64,000 bases of DNA from Leptodontidium sp. MPI-SDFR-AT-0119 (lineage: Eukaryota; Ascomycota; Leotiomycetes; Helotiales; Leptodontidiaceae): assembly GCA_020726505.1 (NCBI GenBank), contig JAHLEZ010000003.1:2480001-2544000 (forward strand). The letters are read 5' to 3'. The number at the start of each line of letters is the position of its first letter. The stretch's first letter is position 1. The position numbers and the translations under genes were made by a program. Of this stretch, positions 34,636 to 48,557 are shown piece by piece. The notes under the pieces were generated by a model, which was not told the origin of the DNA, ran no database searches, and saw only the letters and a list, made by a program, of their open reading frames with translations.

Positions 34636-35067
34636 GCTTCTGTATATCGGACATCAAAGCTGTCAGAAGAGGTCGACTCGACAAGGCCAAGCAAGACAAG
34701 GCTTACAGGCAGGGGCAGGGAAAAGAGGAATTAAGTGATTCTGTACCGTATGTCTGGATGGCGGGACTGCGTCAGGTAGTTAGCCCTCAATAGGCGCGCT
34801 GCACTGCCTTCTTAAAGAGGAGATGTTGGTTGTATGTAAAGAGTGGAGACGAGACTCTTTGACCAAGTCTCCGACCGTACGATTCATGCGCTTGATGTTG
34901 GAAGAAGAGAATGGTGGCTGGTGTCGATCGAGTTGCTCGCAACAAGAGGACATAGGTAAGTGGTAGGCGGCATGTGAAGGCAGGCTCTTTAGCCATTGCA
35001 ACCCAGGATCCCATCGCAAGGGCTGGTCCATTATATAGGAAGTAGTAGTGCGGAGGGAGCGATTGCG

Positions 35068-35100
<33 letters not shown>
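35068..35100 (+). repeat. AGT/GGT trinucleotide repeat
   Basis: Eight AGT units followed by three GGT units; a simple microsatellite upstream of the unknown gene ending at 33784. Confidence 0.9.
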
Positions 35101-35301
35101 TCAAGAGCGATCTGGCATCAGGTGTATGATATGGTATGGTGTGGTGGAGGAGGAGCTCAAGATTGCTCAGATTGGCATGCGAACACAATGCATGGCATGG
35201 CAAGGTTGCATCCATCCATCCAGACTGGGACGAACGATGTCCGAGATGGCAGATGGAGATCGCAGCTAGGCAAGGCAAGGGCGAAAGAAAGGAACCCCAA
35301 A

Positions 35302-35332
35302 GGGGCGGGCAGGGCAGGGCAGGGCAGGGCGG
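35302..35332 (+). repeat. AGGGC tandem repeat, quadruplex-like
   Basis: Four tandem AGGGC units after GGGGCGGGC give at least five G-runs of three or more with one- or two-base spacers. This could fold into a G-quadruplex. Confidence 0.7.
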
Positions 35333-38300
35333 ACGGTGAGTGGGTGACCGATAGAGGCTGATACCCCTGTGGGATGTTTGGCGTTGGTTCAGGTCGTTCA
35401 GTTCAGGAGAGAGAGAGATAGCCTGGGAGACTATCTTAGGCAGGTAGGTACCTAGGTACTTACTGTAGGTACTTTTACGGTGACAGGTCTGCTCTGCGCT
35501 GTTCACGGGCAGGCTCTGAAGCAACATGACGGAGGGGAACCGCAGTTTGGGGGCACTTTTAGGGCGAGCTAGAGGGGAACGGTTGTCCCCTGCAGCTGAG
35601 AGACACTGGTGCCCCTGCCCCTGCCCTGCTGAACCAGCCAGGATGGGTGCCACTGTCTGGGCGGTGCTGTGGCACAACCACTGGCTGGCTCTAGCTAAGT
35701 GAGCTAGCTATCTTCAAGTCAACGAGTCAATGAACTCTTCCATTGACCAATAAGTTGGGGAGTTTTTGGCTCGTCTCCAGGGTTCATCACCAACGGCTTT
35801 AGACATCTTACAACTACGGACAGCAAGAACACAAAATAAAATAAAATGCAGATAGCCAGCTGTTCTTTACGTATGTATTTGCCTCCCATGTGCACAGTAG
35901 CTGGACTTAAAGATGCTTCTTTTAGAAGGCTCTTTCTCATGAACCTATTGATCTTCTCCAGGTTGTCTCCAAGACATGACAGGCCAGCTGAGTACCCACA
36001 CGGAGCTATCTCCTTCTGAACCATCCCCAATATGCGTACTGTAAAGTAATGCATTTGCCAGATTGGCTGTAGCCACACATGAGGCAAAGCACGCAGAGCA
36101 GGATGCAAGTGAGCAATAAGCATGCATACCCGCAGACTAGCACATTAGAAGTATCCCGAGGTGCGTTTTCATTTCTTTCTATTTGCACTTTCCCAACGTT
36201 GCAATAATCCGGAAGTTGGTGGCAAAAGTTCCCCCCTATTTATTTAGCTCAACTCAATCCATCCTCAGCTAGAGAGTGAGGGAGATCGTCATTTCTCCAG
36301 CTCCGACTGACTGCACTTTCGTTACTACTTTCAATATCTTACGAACCAGAAACACCACCTCCAATTCTCAGGCATTTCAGCAGTCTTACCTATCAATAGC
36401 CCATTCTGATTCATCTGATGATCTGCAAGATACATCTCTTCGATGCATAGCAGAGCTCCCTCTGTTCTCCTCGGGACCCGTTCCGAAATGCGCTGCTACG
36501 CTGGTCACCTGCTTCTATTCCAGGTCCTGGGACGAATGGCTTCATTCTCATCTGGATATTGGACCCCCAGATTCGATTGAACTTCGTCACATCACGCCGC
36601 ATCTGCACCTATCCGTCATTCCCAAAGATGTCAGCCTGTCATATTCGGCCCATCGACCTGGAGACGACCTTCGTACCACAGTCTTCTACTGCAGGAAGGA
36701 ATTATTCCTCGCAAGATACTCCTAAGGGAGAGACAAAAGCAAGGCTGGACGACTGGTTGTGTGATTTGCCCTTTTGTCTAACTGGTCGCTTCGTCTTGAA
36801 CAGACAAGCCCCTTTTCAGCACCAGCGCAGTGTAATGTAACAGGGATTCTTGTCCCAAGACCCCCATCTCTGGGACAACCATGTACTGTATGTCGTGCAT
36901 GTCGAACTTTACTATTACTTTAGCTCAGCATCCCTTCCATATACGAAGTAACTTGACGTTGACTTAAGGGATCCGTGCTCAAGCCCATCACCTCATCCCT
37001 CCCGAGCTGAAGGATGGAAGTTTATGGCTGACACTTCAACCTATCGGATGTCTTCATCACCTTCAGTGAGATCTACTAGCGGCTCCCACTGCCGATAACC
37101 ACCTGTCGTTTCCCATCTCAGAAGTTCCAGGTTGGAGATTCGGGCCTTCCTTTTTGCATCTCACAATCTCCTTTATTTTCATTTTTTCTTTTATCCTGAT
37201 AGGTATTAACGCATGGTGTTTTATGTTAGATGTTTTTACTGCGGTCGACTGAGAGTGTACTCAATTGGCTGAATGATCGACAAGTCCATCTGGTCTACAG
37301 CTCAAAAGTCTCAGATTCCCCCGAGCAGCAACACCAGACAAGAAGCGGAGATGTACCTATTGATTCAACTGGATCATACACCACCATAATCATTCTGTCT
37401 CATCCACCACCAACAACAATTTGTCATTCTCTAGAACGAACCAAATACCTTCTTTCTAATATTTATTCACGACCGACGATCCCAACTCCGGCCCGAACAA
37501 AAGAACACCCCAACGTTCCTTTTGCACACACCCTCCACCCAACAAATTCCCTTCCTTCTTTCCTCGGAGCCCCGGAACTTTACCGTGTCACGTCTCCTCT
37601 CCTCACCTAGAGGAGCTAAAGATCGCCCAATACACCTGTCATGTCAGCCAGGGTAGGGTAGGGTGTACGACATGAGAAGTGCCACAGGGAATCTTCGCTG
37701 CACTCGCTCGAGGTTATGCTTGTTTCTGGGGTGGATTCGGTCATACTCTGTCTGCAGGCTGGAGAAGAAGAAAAAACTGCAAGCCCCGAGTTTAGAAGTT
37801 GAGTGAGCGAGATCAGGCTTGGATGGGGATGGCAAAATTTGCCGAGGCGAGAGCCTCGATCTTGAGATCGGGATGGGAGGACAGCAGGGAATTTGACATC
37901 GCTTGTCGCGGGATGGATGGTGGGGGTTTTTGAGCCAGGCCCGTCTGGCTGTGCTGGACTTCGAGGTGGTGTTGAGATTGTACTGCACTATGCTGTGCTA
38001 CTGGGACACGGCAGTCGGGCGTTCGAAGGGAGTACTGAGTACTTGAATCGTTGGCTTCTTGTGATTTCTTTTCATGCCCGCGGTAAGGGGAATGGTTCCT
38101 ATTGGGTCTCAACGCAGCTTTCCAAGGAATACATGGGTTTTATAAGTTGAAACCAAGCTTTTGACCGTGTTGCAGTATTTTTCGTTCTGACCTTTAGTTC
38201 TGTTGTTGTGCCTTCGATATCTTTGGTGGAAGAGAAAAGTTAAAGTAGGATACTTACGGAACTCATCACGGCCCCGTATACCAATCCGGCCAGAACCATC

Positions 38301-38883
38301 AGGAGAAGATGCGGTGCATACTATCTTTCCAGCCTTGCTATTTAGGTCACATCCTTCTAGCCAAGCCACTAGTTCCTGGATGCACTCAGATAGTTGAGAG
38401 TGTGCACTGATCTTACCCAGATCCCATTCATCAAAGATATTCAATCTTCCAAATCCCAATAACAGCACACTAGTTAGGCGAACTTACCCTCATACTTCAT
38501 ATTGGTTTGTTTAGTAGGCAGGTAGGTAGTTATTGACGTAAGTTATTACTTAGATTAGTGAAGAGGATTTTGATAGATGCTAAAAGCTCATGGGTCAAAG
38601 AGGATTGAGCACACTGCTGTTACTTCTATCTCCTTGAAGAACCCCTGTACCGTCCACAATTCAGGTATTGACTGCCCGAGATCTTTGATGATGTCTACCT
38701 GATGGGCTAGTCTAAGTTACGTGCCTCTTGTAAGCATCACACGTCTCCGGTTCACTCTCAAAATAGCAAATATACCTTAAGAGAGTAGAAGTTGCATCAC
38801 ATTCATGAAGCAATAGGCCTTTCTCCTCTATTCTCTCAAATACAACGGCAATCTGCTATTATCTCATCTACACTGCGCTGTTA

Positions 38884-40867
38884 TCATCGACCCGCTGCTG
38901 CAGCGGCAATCTGCGTCAACATCGCATGCTCCTGATCCGAACCCTGCGCCATCGGAGGCCCGCCTGCTCCCGCTCCCGCTCCAGTGCGCAAGCCTGGATC
39001 CAGATTCGCTTCATAAGGCGCACTTCCATGCCTACTTTCCGATCCCTGACGCTGAGAAACAATGGGCAGCTGAGGTACGTGATCGAGTTCTCCCTCCTTG
39101 ATATCTTTCCACGAGCACTTCGCATGCTTCTTCGTGCACGGCTGACAAGCAGTCAGGTGTTTCGTGCAGTCGAAACCGAGTCGCCGGCATCGATCGCAGG
39201 GCGGGTAGATGGGGTCTCCCCGACGCAACTTCTCTATCTTAGATGCCATGAGTATCCGGTATTGGCCCTCGTTACCATCTTCTGATGATGTCAGAGGCTG
39301 GGACAGACGGCGGGTGTCGGATTCTTGCGCGTTGAATGTGTGGAAGCTGGGGGTTTCGATGGTGGGTATCCGACTGCCACCTCTAGGCCGACCATGCGGT
39401 ATAGCCTGCCTCTGAGCAGATGTGAATTGATCAAGTAGATGTTGTTGGATCTTGGAGTTCTCGCCGTTCGACCGCGTACTAACAGGTGCGAATAGCTGAG
39501 GCGAAAAGTGTCTGTTATCGGAATCTGTATTTCCCGTCTGCTCTGTTGCTTTCTTAGTCAGAAGTGCAGTTTTGCGTCCTTTGAGGTGGTAGTTTAGTTG
39601 TCTCGCTTTACTTGCAACAGCGTCCGCTTTCTTGATGAGCATCGCCAGTCGAGTCTCCAAGATATTCAGCGTTCCCAATTCCGAAGCTTCGTCTTCCGCA
39701 AGCGGTTGGGTGGGAATCATCCTCTCGGGGCCGCCAGACATGATGAGTCGGTAATCATCTTCTGAAATTTCAACCTGGCCTCCTTTGATCCAGAATCGAC
39801 AGATTTTGACACCTGAAGTATTCTCGGAAAGCACAAACTCCAATGGGTTGGTTCGTGCGAATGTAACGATATCGAGCCATGATATTGGCGATTGTTCTAG
39901 TCCAAACGAAGCTGTGATGATTTTGATGGGGCCGTCGAATAGTTTCTGCTCAGATGGTCAGTTTCTTTCCAATGTCTCGTGAATTTTTAAACGATATGCA
40001 GAAGCCCGACTCCCAGGACTCGGGATTCGCAACGAAGTTTGAATACGGATTTGACTTACCTCAAATGATTTGAGGAGTAGTGGACCGACAAGTTTTGCTC
40101 CCAGGTTGGCGGCGAGAGATTCATGACGTTGAAGAACACCTGTTGTAGTCGATTCGTCAGTCCATGATTTAAAAGAATTTGGATATATATTTCTCCAGAT
40201 GACAATATCAATACAGGTCTTCATATTTCAAGTGAGGACCCAATTTCAGATTTGACAAAAGCGACAAGTATGACAAAGGAAACGAACGCCATAGCTCAAA
40301 CTGCGGAAACAATGTCACAAACTAACCTTCATAATCATCAATCATGCCTAGAAAATCACTGAAAGTTTCACTATCCCCCTCAATAAGCTTCAGCCTGTCC
40401 GCCTTTGCCCTCATCAAATAATTGATCTGCGTGACATTCCCGGCGGATGGTGGAGCGGACTGTCGTCCTCCGTCATCGATGGGAGTTCTTTTGCGCTTAT
40501 GCCCGCTCACACTCGCGGAAGAGGATTCAGCATGCGAATTCTCCATGCTAGAAGCTTCGGAGAAAGCCATAGATCGGTTCGACAATATCGTGCTGGGGCC
40601 GGTTACCTCTTCAACACCACAAAAGAGCTCGGGAACAATGGGCGGAGCGGCGCGGGGGTATCGGACCTGCTCACACCACTGATTCCAACTCCAATGAATC
40701 GCCGCCAGCTGCTCCCGTTGATGGATATATCTCCTCTCGAGAAGCGACGCCCGCGGTACCTTGTTTTGTCTCCGGCGGCAAGGGTGGAATGTCGCGCCCG
40801 AAAAATGTGAAGGTTGTTGAAGTGGGAGGGGATTCCGCGGCGGAAAATATCGCGCACGGGAGGTCAT
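38884..40867 (-). CDS. Regulator-like protein with C-terminal Zn2Cys6 cluster (3 exons)
   Basis: Predicted nuclear protein of 560 residues. Exons are 40867-40327, 40139-40060 and 39945-38884; introns are 187 and 114 nt. Joins give DDYEGVLQRHESLAANLGAK and LLLKSFEKLFDGPIKIITAS. The binuclear cluster CDRCRRLGFDC...CQPCTKKHAKC begins at about residue 457. Spacing is CX2CX6CX6CX2CX6C, the standard form. Unusually it lies near the C-terminus, not the N-terminus. The middle region (ISWLDIVTFARTNPLEFVL, GVKICRFWIKGGQVEISEDDYRLIMSGG) looks like a folded domain of its own. A Gly/Ala-rich tail ends the protein. The start at 40867 is the first ATG in frame. Targets unknown. Confidence 0.8.
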
Positions 40868-41395
40868 GTGCTCTGGTGGAATCACACTTCCGCCAACGCT
40901 AGGCCCATTGTGGAATTATTTTGGTGGAGATATTACACTGTATGATAGAGAGGATTTAGAAAGTTGATAGCTTCACGCCAGCCGGCTTTTCTCAGGCGAT
41001 ATGAATGGACAATTTACCGGATGATTTTGTCTATGCTAGGCACACGGTGTGTTTTTAGCACCGCTAAGCGATATCGAGACTTCCCGCCCCTTCTTTTTCT
41101 TCCGAGGTAAGTTTCCACCCTCTCGATTTCTCCATCTTGGAATTGCAATATATTGGAACGGCCAGCATTGTCAGAACGTGATTGACAACAAAGTATGGGC
41201 ATATTACAGCAAATTTTCTCATTTCTCTCGCATTGAATGAACACTCCCAATTAATACTGTAAGGCAATACGTTCAGATTCATTTGTTTATTCATAAATTA
41301 TCATCAAAAGAAAGCAAGGCTATCCTATCCCAACCCAACCTAACCCATCCTATCTACCAAATACAGAAACACCGGGCCTAGCAGATGCACAGCAT
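40868..41395. other. Intergenic
   Basis: About 530 nt between two minus-strand genes; it holds the promoter of the Zn2Cys6 gene and the 3' side of the GDH gene. No gene seen. Confidence 0.5.
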
Positions 41396-43127
<1,732 letters not shown>

Positions 43128-45066
43128 ATTGGGCAGGTTCTAGGTATCTGGAATTCAACTCGGGTATCTTTGTGAGAAGGGTGAGTAGGGAAGGAACTTT
43201 TGGATGTTGTTTAGAAGAAGTGTAGCTTGGGGAGTCGATGCTTTTTATCTGCTGGTGGGGGAGCTTGAGCTCGACCTCGGACTAGGGCGAATAAACCACT
43301 CGAATAGCTCCTAGAAGACTGGGGCCTGGTATCGGGAAGGGAAAGGAAGAAAAAATAACATCTGGTGGCTTGGGGGTCAAGCTCTAGATTGCTCACTTCC
43401 GCAGCAGATTAGGACGGTGAGCCAGTAAGAGGAGGGCAGGCTGGTATCAATAACCACGCAGATTGAGTAAATCTGCACTTTCAGCCACTCACGTATGGCG
43501 GGTCTGGACTCAGGATAGGTACGATACATACAACGCCCATACTGGTTGAGTGAGCTGTTCAAGCTCTCTCCTGGTATGATGCGACTAGGAGACGCCGTGA
43601 TCGGGGTCCATGACGGGCCATCGAAACATGGCTCCGTGGGGAATCCTGACAGAAGTGCACCCAAGCTCTAAAGCTCCATACCAGACAGGCCAAGCTCACA
43701 TGGAAAAGTTTGGTCTTCATCCACCACAGTTTTCACTGCAGGGCTTGTTGATAAAACCCCGGTGTCACCGATTCTTATCGCGGTTCAGTCATTGGCCCAG
43801 GGGCTCGCTTGGAGCTTGTGCAGAAGCTTGGGCTCGAGGGTGCTGCTAAACTTTTAGTTTCTTGGGACCCTGCCCTTGTCTACTACTGTATGAGATGCAT
43901 GGCATGGCATGACGACCCGCGGAAGGGAGGGGACGGTAACTGCAATGGCTTGGGGTACTCCGATTACAGAAGTCATGCAGTCTGCAAGATGAAGATTTTT
44001 GATGTTGACATGAGGCCTGGAAGAGGTCCTTTCTATTGATCTCAGGTGCTGCTCTCGCTTAGGCCCATGTAACTGAGCAGCGGAGCGGCAACTTTGAAGG
44101 GGAAAATTTCTTCCCCAGACACACCACAACACACGACACTTTTTTGCACCTTCGCACCCAGCCTCTCTCCACACACCATCGAATTCCCATTGAAAATATT
44201 TTCAAGGATCAGCTAAATCGCTCAAGGTACTGAGTAACGAGGCTGCAGCAGAGTGGGGAGTCGAACGTGGGAAAGTTCGAAGAAGCAATTTACGATCACC
44301 CTGTCAGGTGTCCCTCACACACTTTTATCAGATCCGATCTCGGTCTACCAGACGAGGCGGAGAAATATTTTTCTAGCGATGATTCAGCCTTGTCTTTGTG
44401 GAGGTCCACAAGACACGTATTGTTGCACTTTGGTTGATGGTGTTTCCTGCTACATTCTCTTCCGGTTCTTTCTCGAGGGAGTTTTTATTTCATAATGGAT
44501 TCTAGAAGGCTGCGATGTCGCATGAGTGGAACGAGGCAGAGATGTTCGAGTGTTTATTCTCAGCCTCGTCTACTGCCTTTTGCTGGGGGCTCCGTTACAC
44601 CACCAGCACCTTCTTCATATTCCATGAAATTTGAACTCACTCTGGATCCACAGTGAGTTCAACTCAGCTGTGGATCAAGAAGTCATCAAGACCAAAGGAG
44701 CAAGTATATCCTCAGCATCGTTACAAGCATGCTCTACCATGGCGAGATCGGGACCTGTGGAGCTGGTGAGAATCGGCCATGCGAATATCAGCTGCATCGA
44801 AGCGATTCCTCGACCAGTCTCGGAGGATTTGCCCTCCATTCTGCTCATCCATGTCAACAAGATGAAACTGAAGCGACATCCAACAAGGTAGGAGGGGCTG
44901 GGTGTGATCAATCGTCGTTCAAAATCAGAGAAGAAGCAAGAACTACGCTCAATTGTCCTGGAAATTGATAGTTGACTGTGTCAAACCGAAAAGTTGGGTG
45001 TTTGTCTAAAGAAGGCACTGTTTTCACTTAGATAGCAGCGCCGTATCATACTTATTCGCCAAATCA
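43128..45066. other. Long intergenic region
   Basis: About 1.9 kb. The GDH promoter is at the left. Several short frames on both strands (for example 43854-44174) lack domain resemblance. No gene supported. Confidence 0.5.
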
Positions 45067-45977
45067 TTAATCACAGTCAGTAGGATCCCAATCAGTCACC
45101 AAATACTCATCACAACCGTCCAGCATCTTCATACCCTCCTCATCGATCTCGAAACCCTCCACATCTTTATTCGCCATAATCCTGTCTTTCGACACACTTT
45201 TCGGTAGCGGCACATATCCATGTTGCAAGCTCCATCTTACCAGCAACTGCGCAGGTGTACACCCATACTTCTTACTCAACTGGACAACCTTCGGATTCTT
45301 CATCCGCAATGCGCGCGCGAGAGGCGCATACGCTTCGACTATAATACCGTGCTTTTGGCAGAAGGATGTAATGTCTGTGCGTGTGTTAAAGGGATGGACT
45401 TCGATTTGGTTGACAGCTGGGACAGTTTTAGGTTTCGAATCGAGGAGTTCTTGCAGCTACGCCAAAAAGCTGTCAGCGCATGGCCATTCGGTACGAGATA
45501 TATCAAGGAGAGTACTGAAATACGCACATGCTTCACTCCATAGTTACTCACACCACCAGCCCTCACCTCACCCTCAGCAACCGCATCCTCAACCGCCCTC
45601 CAACACTCCAACCGCTTCCCCTTTCCACCATACGGACTATGCAACAAATACAAATCCAGATACCCCATTCCACTCTTCCTAATACTCTCCCTGATCTTCT
45701 TCCTCGTCTCATCATACCCCCTATTCTCCTTCAGCTTCGTAGTAAACCACACATCCTCCCTCTTCACATCCGCGTTCTTCTCCAGGTATTTCAAGATCGC
45801 GGACCCGACTTCCTTCTCGTTGGCGTACCATTCCGCTGAGTCGACGGCGCGGTACCCAGCTTCGAGCGCGTGGGTTACGGCTTGTGATGTTTCGCGCCCA
45901 GAGGTCATGTAGACGCCTAAATGGATTCGGGGCATGAGGACCCCGTTGTTGAGCTTGATTGGGCTGCTGAGTGACAT
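45067..45977 (-). CDS. Aldo/keto reductase (2 exons)
   Basis: NADPH-dependent carbonyl reductase of the AKR superfamily, 279 residues. Exons are 45977-45528 and 45456-45067; the 71-nt intron has donor GTGCGT and the join is phase 0 (NYGVKH|LQELLDS). The catalytic tetrad is visible: Asp in [12 protein letters not shown], Tyr in the same motif, Lys in WFTTKL and His in [20 protein letters not shown] and [15 protein letters not shown] (cofactor end) follow in order. The start at 45977 ([13 protein letters not shown]) matches the usual AKR start; an upstream in-frame ATG lies at 46007. Substrate cannot be told. Confidence 0.9.
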
Positions 45978-46896
45978 TGTTGCTGTTCGGAGGAAGGCTT
46001 GGGACATTTGAAGGACAAACCCCTTTAATTGATATTGATATTGTGACAACCCTTCAGAAATGGGGGTCGAATCACTCGGGGCATCTAGAAGTACTTCGTC
46101 CACAGAGCTCCACCATACAAGGGTGTTTTGGTGGGAGTGCTGATGACGTCGATTGGATGTGCGGGGTTGAATGAGGGGCAGAGGGGACCTGAATGCTCAA
46201 GGGGAACGTCGAAAATACGATTCGATACCGAGTATCATCTCAGATATACAGTTCCAAGCGTTCTCAACATCCATCGAAAAGAATCGCCATTATCCAACAA
46301 AAAAAAAGGCCGAACCAACACAAATCAACCGCTCCCTCTCCATAACATGAATCGAGCGGGCGACGAACACGACGAGTAAATTCGGGAATGCGGCTATGTT
46401 TGGGGCGGGCGCTACTTTTGGAGGGGATCTTGTTAATGATGTTACGAGGAAGTTTTGAATCTCTTGATGATATTCGTAGAAACAGCGGAATGGAATGGAA
46501 TTGTAGCCAGCTTGTTCCTTTTTCGAGGACTGCAAATGTCGTGTAAGACAACGCCGCTTGTTTCTTCGACACAGGACAGGGGATTTTTCTATAATAAAAC
46601 GGGATCACATACTTCATCTTCTACTATTTAAACTAAACCTAGAAACGGTTAGAGTATAAACGATTAAGTCAACTTGCTTCACCTCTGACAGGTGCATTCA
46701 TACGCAGGTGGAATTCCCGAGTCTGCGGGTGAAGCTACGGAGGTAAGCTCGCCCGTCAGCCTCCTACTATCCAAAAATCACTATCGCTTTGGCTGGGTAC
46801 TGTCGTACGGATGGACCTGAGAACAGTTCCATCTTTCGCGCTCTCTCGAATTCAGACCCTTTTCTCGAAGTGAATCAACCCTCCCAAACTTCAACG
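45978..46896. other. Divergent promoter region
   Basis: About 900 nt between the divergent reductase and phosphotransferase genes. No gene seen. Confidence 0.5.
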
Positions 46897-48557
46897 ATGC
46901 CGAAAACACTTCCGCTTCTTCAAGGGGAGATCACATTAGAATCAGCCCTGGACGATGACGATAACATGCTCCAGGCCCTCGCATACCCCCAAAAACGATT
47001 CGAGTACTTTGTCTACCTCTGGAAGCATCGCAGCGAGATCGAAACTATCGTGTCATATCATCTGGGTTTAAATAAGAAAGAGGCGTGTCAAATAGGGGAA
47101 GTCAAAGACTGGATGGCTGGAAGCTTCAATGTTTGCATACCGGTCCGCATCAACAGGGCCAAATCTCCCAGCAAACGGGTGATCATCAGGTTTCCTCTGC
47201 CATATAAAGTGGGAGAATTACAAAATCCTGGCAATTCGGAGGAGAAGATCCGTTCCGAAGCTGCTACCTTCATCTGGATCCAAGAAAATTGTCCTGCTGT
47301 TCCAATCCCTTACTTGTGGGGGTTTGGGCTTCCTGGCGGCAAGAGCGTATGTGGTTTGAAATGAGGTATGGATGGTTTACTTTCAGATCATATGCTGACT
47401 TGTCTCTGGTATTTGCGCAGTTCACGACGCCTAATTCCCTCCCCTTTCATACGCGATTGATGTGGTATCTTCGACGGAGTACGTTATCTTTATTAGGATA
47501 CCCGGTCCCTTGTCGACACATGAGTCGTCAATTTGTACGAACTCTGAAGACTGGATATCTGGTCATCGACTACATCGAAGAGACGCATGGAAGGATGCTC
47601 TCTGAATCTTGGGAAGAACTACGCCATGACAAAAATCGGAGGCTCAACCTATTCAGCGATTTATCTCGGATCATACTTTCTTTGGCACAGTTGCCTTTGC
47701 CACGCATAAGTTCCCTGACAATAGACAAGCACGGCGTTTTATGTCTCCTTAATCGCCCTCTGACACTTCGTCTCCAACATCTAGAGAACGAGGGAATTGC
47801 AACAAACATCGACAGAAACATTACTTATTCCACCCCAGATGCCTACCTCCTCGATCTTTTACAATGTCACGATAGTCGGATACGGAATCAGCCTAATTCT
47901 GTACTTGAAAAGTTCGATGGTCAAGCACAGCTGTCAGCCTTAACTGCTATGCGAGCCCTTGTCCCTCGCTTTGCAAATCGCGATCTTCGACACGGGCCCT
48001 TTGTCCTTACACTCACAGACCTTCACCAGAGCAATATATTTGTTGACAGCGACTGGCATGTCACATGTTTAATTGATCTCGAGTGGGCTTGTTCAAGGCC
48101 ACTTCAAGTGCTACACCCACCGAGTTGGTTGACTAGCCGAGGGGTGGACCAGCTGGCCCAAGGCAAGCACCTCGAGGCCTATAGCAATGTGCATGAAGAG
48201 TTCGTTGATGCTTTCGAGAAGGAAGAAAGAATGTTTCCTCGTGTAAGTGGCGATGAATTGTATCGAACACGCATCATGAGAAGAGGCTGGACAGCTGGCA
48301 ACTTCTGGTACTTTCACGCCTTAGACAGCCCAAAAGGGCTGTATAACATATTTCTCCAGCATATTCAGCCCATATTCACAGTGTTAGATGACACTGGCAT
48401 GGCGGAATTTGAACGGACCTTGGCTCCTTATTGGAGTGTTGATGGAATTGAAGTCATAGCAGCGAAGATCAAAGACAAGGAAGTGTATGACGAGCAACTG
48501 CGAAGGGCATTTGAATCTCCTGTTGTAAACGAGAATACTGATGGAACAAGTACCTAG
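46897..48557 (+). CDS. APH-family phosphotransferase-like protein (2 exons)
   Basis: Kinase-fold protein of 528 residues in the aminoglycoside phosphotransferase (APH) group that is expanded in filamentous fungi. Exons are 46897-47346 and 47421-48557; the 74-nt intron has donor GTATGT and a TGCTGAC branch. The N-lobe has AGSFNVCIPVRI and RVIIRFPLPYKVGE (Arg where the ATP-binding Lys usually lies), then RSEAATFIWIQENCPAVPIPYLWGFG. The catalytic loop reads VLTLTDLHQSNIFVD (D...N) and the metal site is CLIDLEWACSRPLQVLHPP. The start is the first ATG; the frame upstream begins only at TTG. Drug resistance is not implied; the natural substrate in fungi is unknown. Confidence 0.85.

Larger units (their letters stand above)
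34636..38883. other. Very long gene-poor region
   Basis: About 4.2 kb with no gene I can support. It contains trinucleotide and AGGGC repeats (separate entries). A 296-codon minus-strand frame at 34787-35677 starts at TTG and is low-complexity. The frame at 36276-36725 starts at GTG. The minus-strand frame at 38109-38468 is flanked by possible splice signals and could be an exon of an unrecognised gene. Confidence 0.45.

Noticed and set aside
34787..35677. 296-codon minus-strand open frame
   Set aside because: It starts at TTG, is low-complexity (His, Tyr, Ser, Pro runs from simple repeats) and matches no domain.
36276..36725. 149-codon plus-strand open frame
   Set aside because: The first codon is GTG, no ATG near the start, and no recognisable domain or splice partner.
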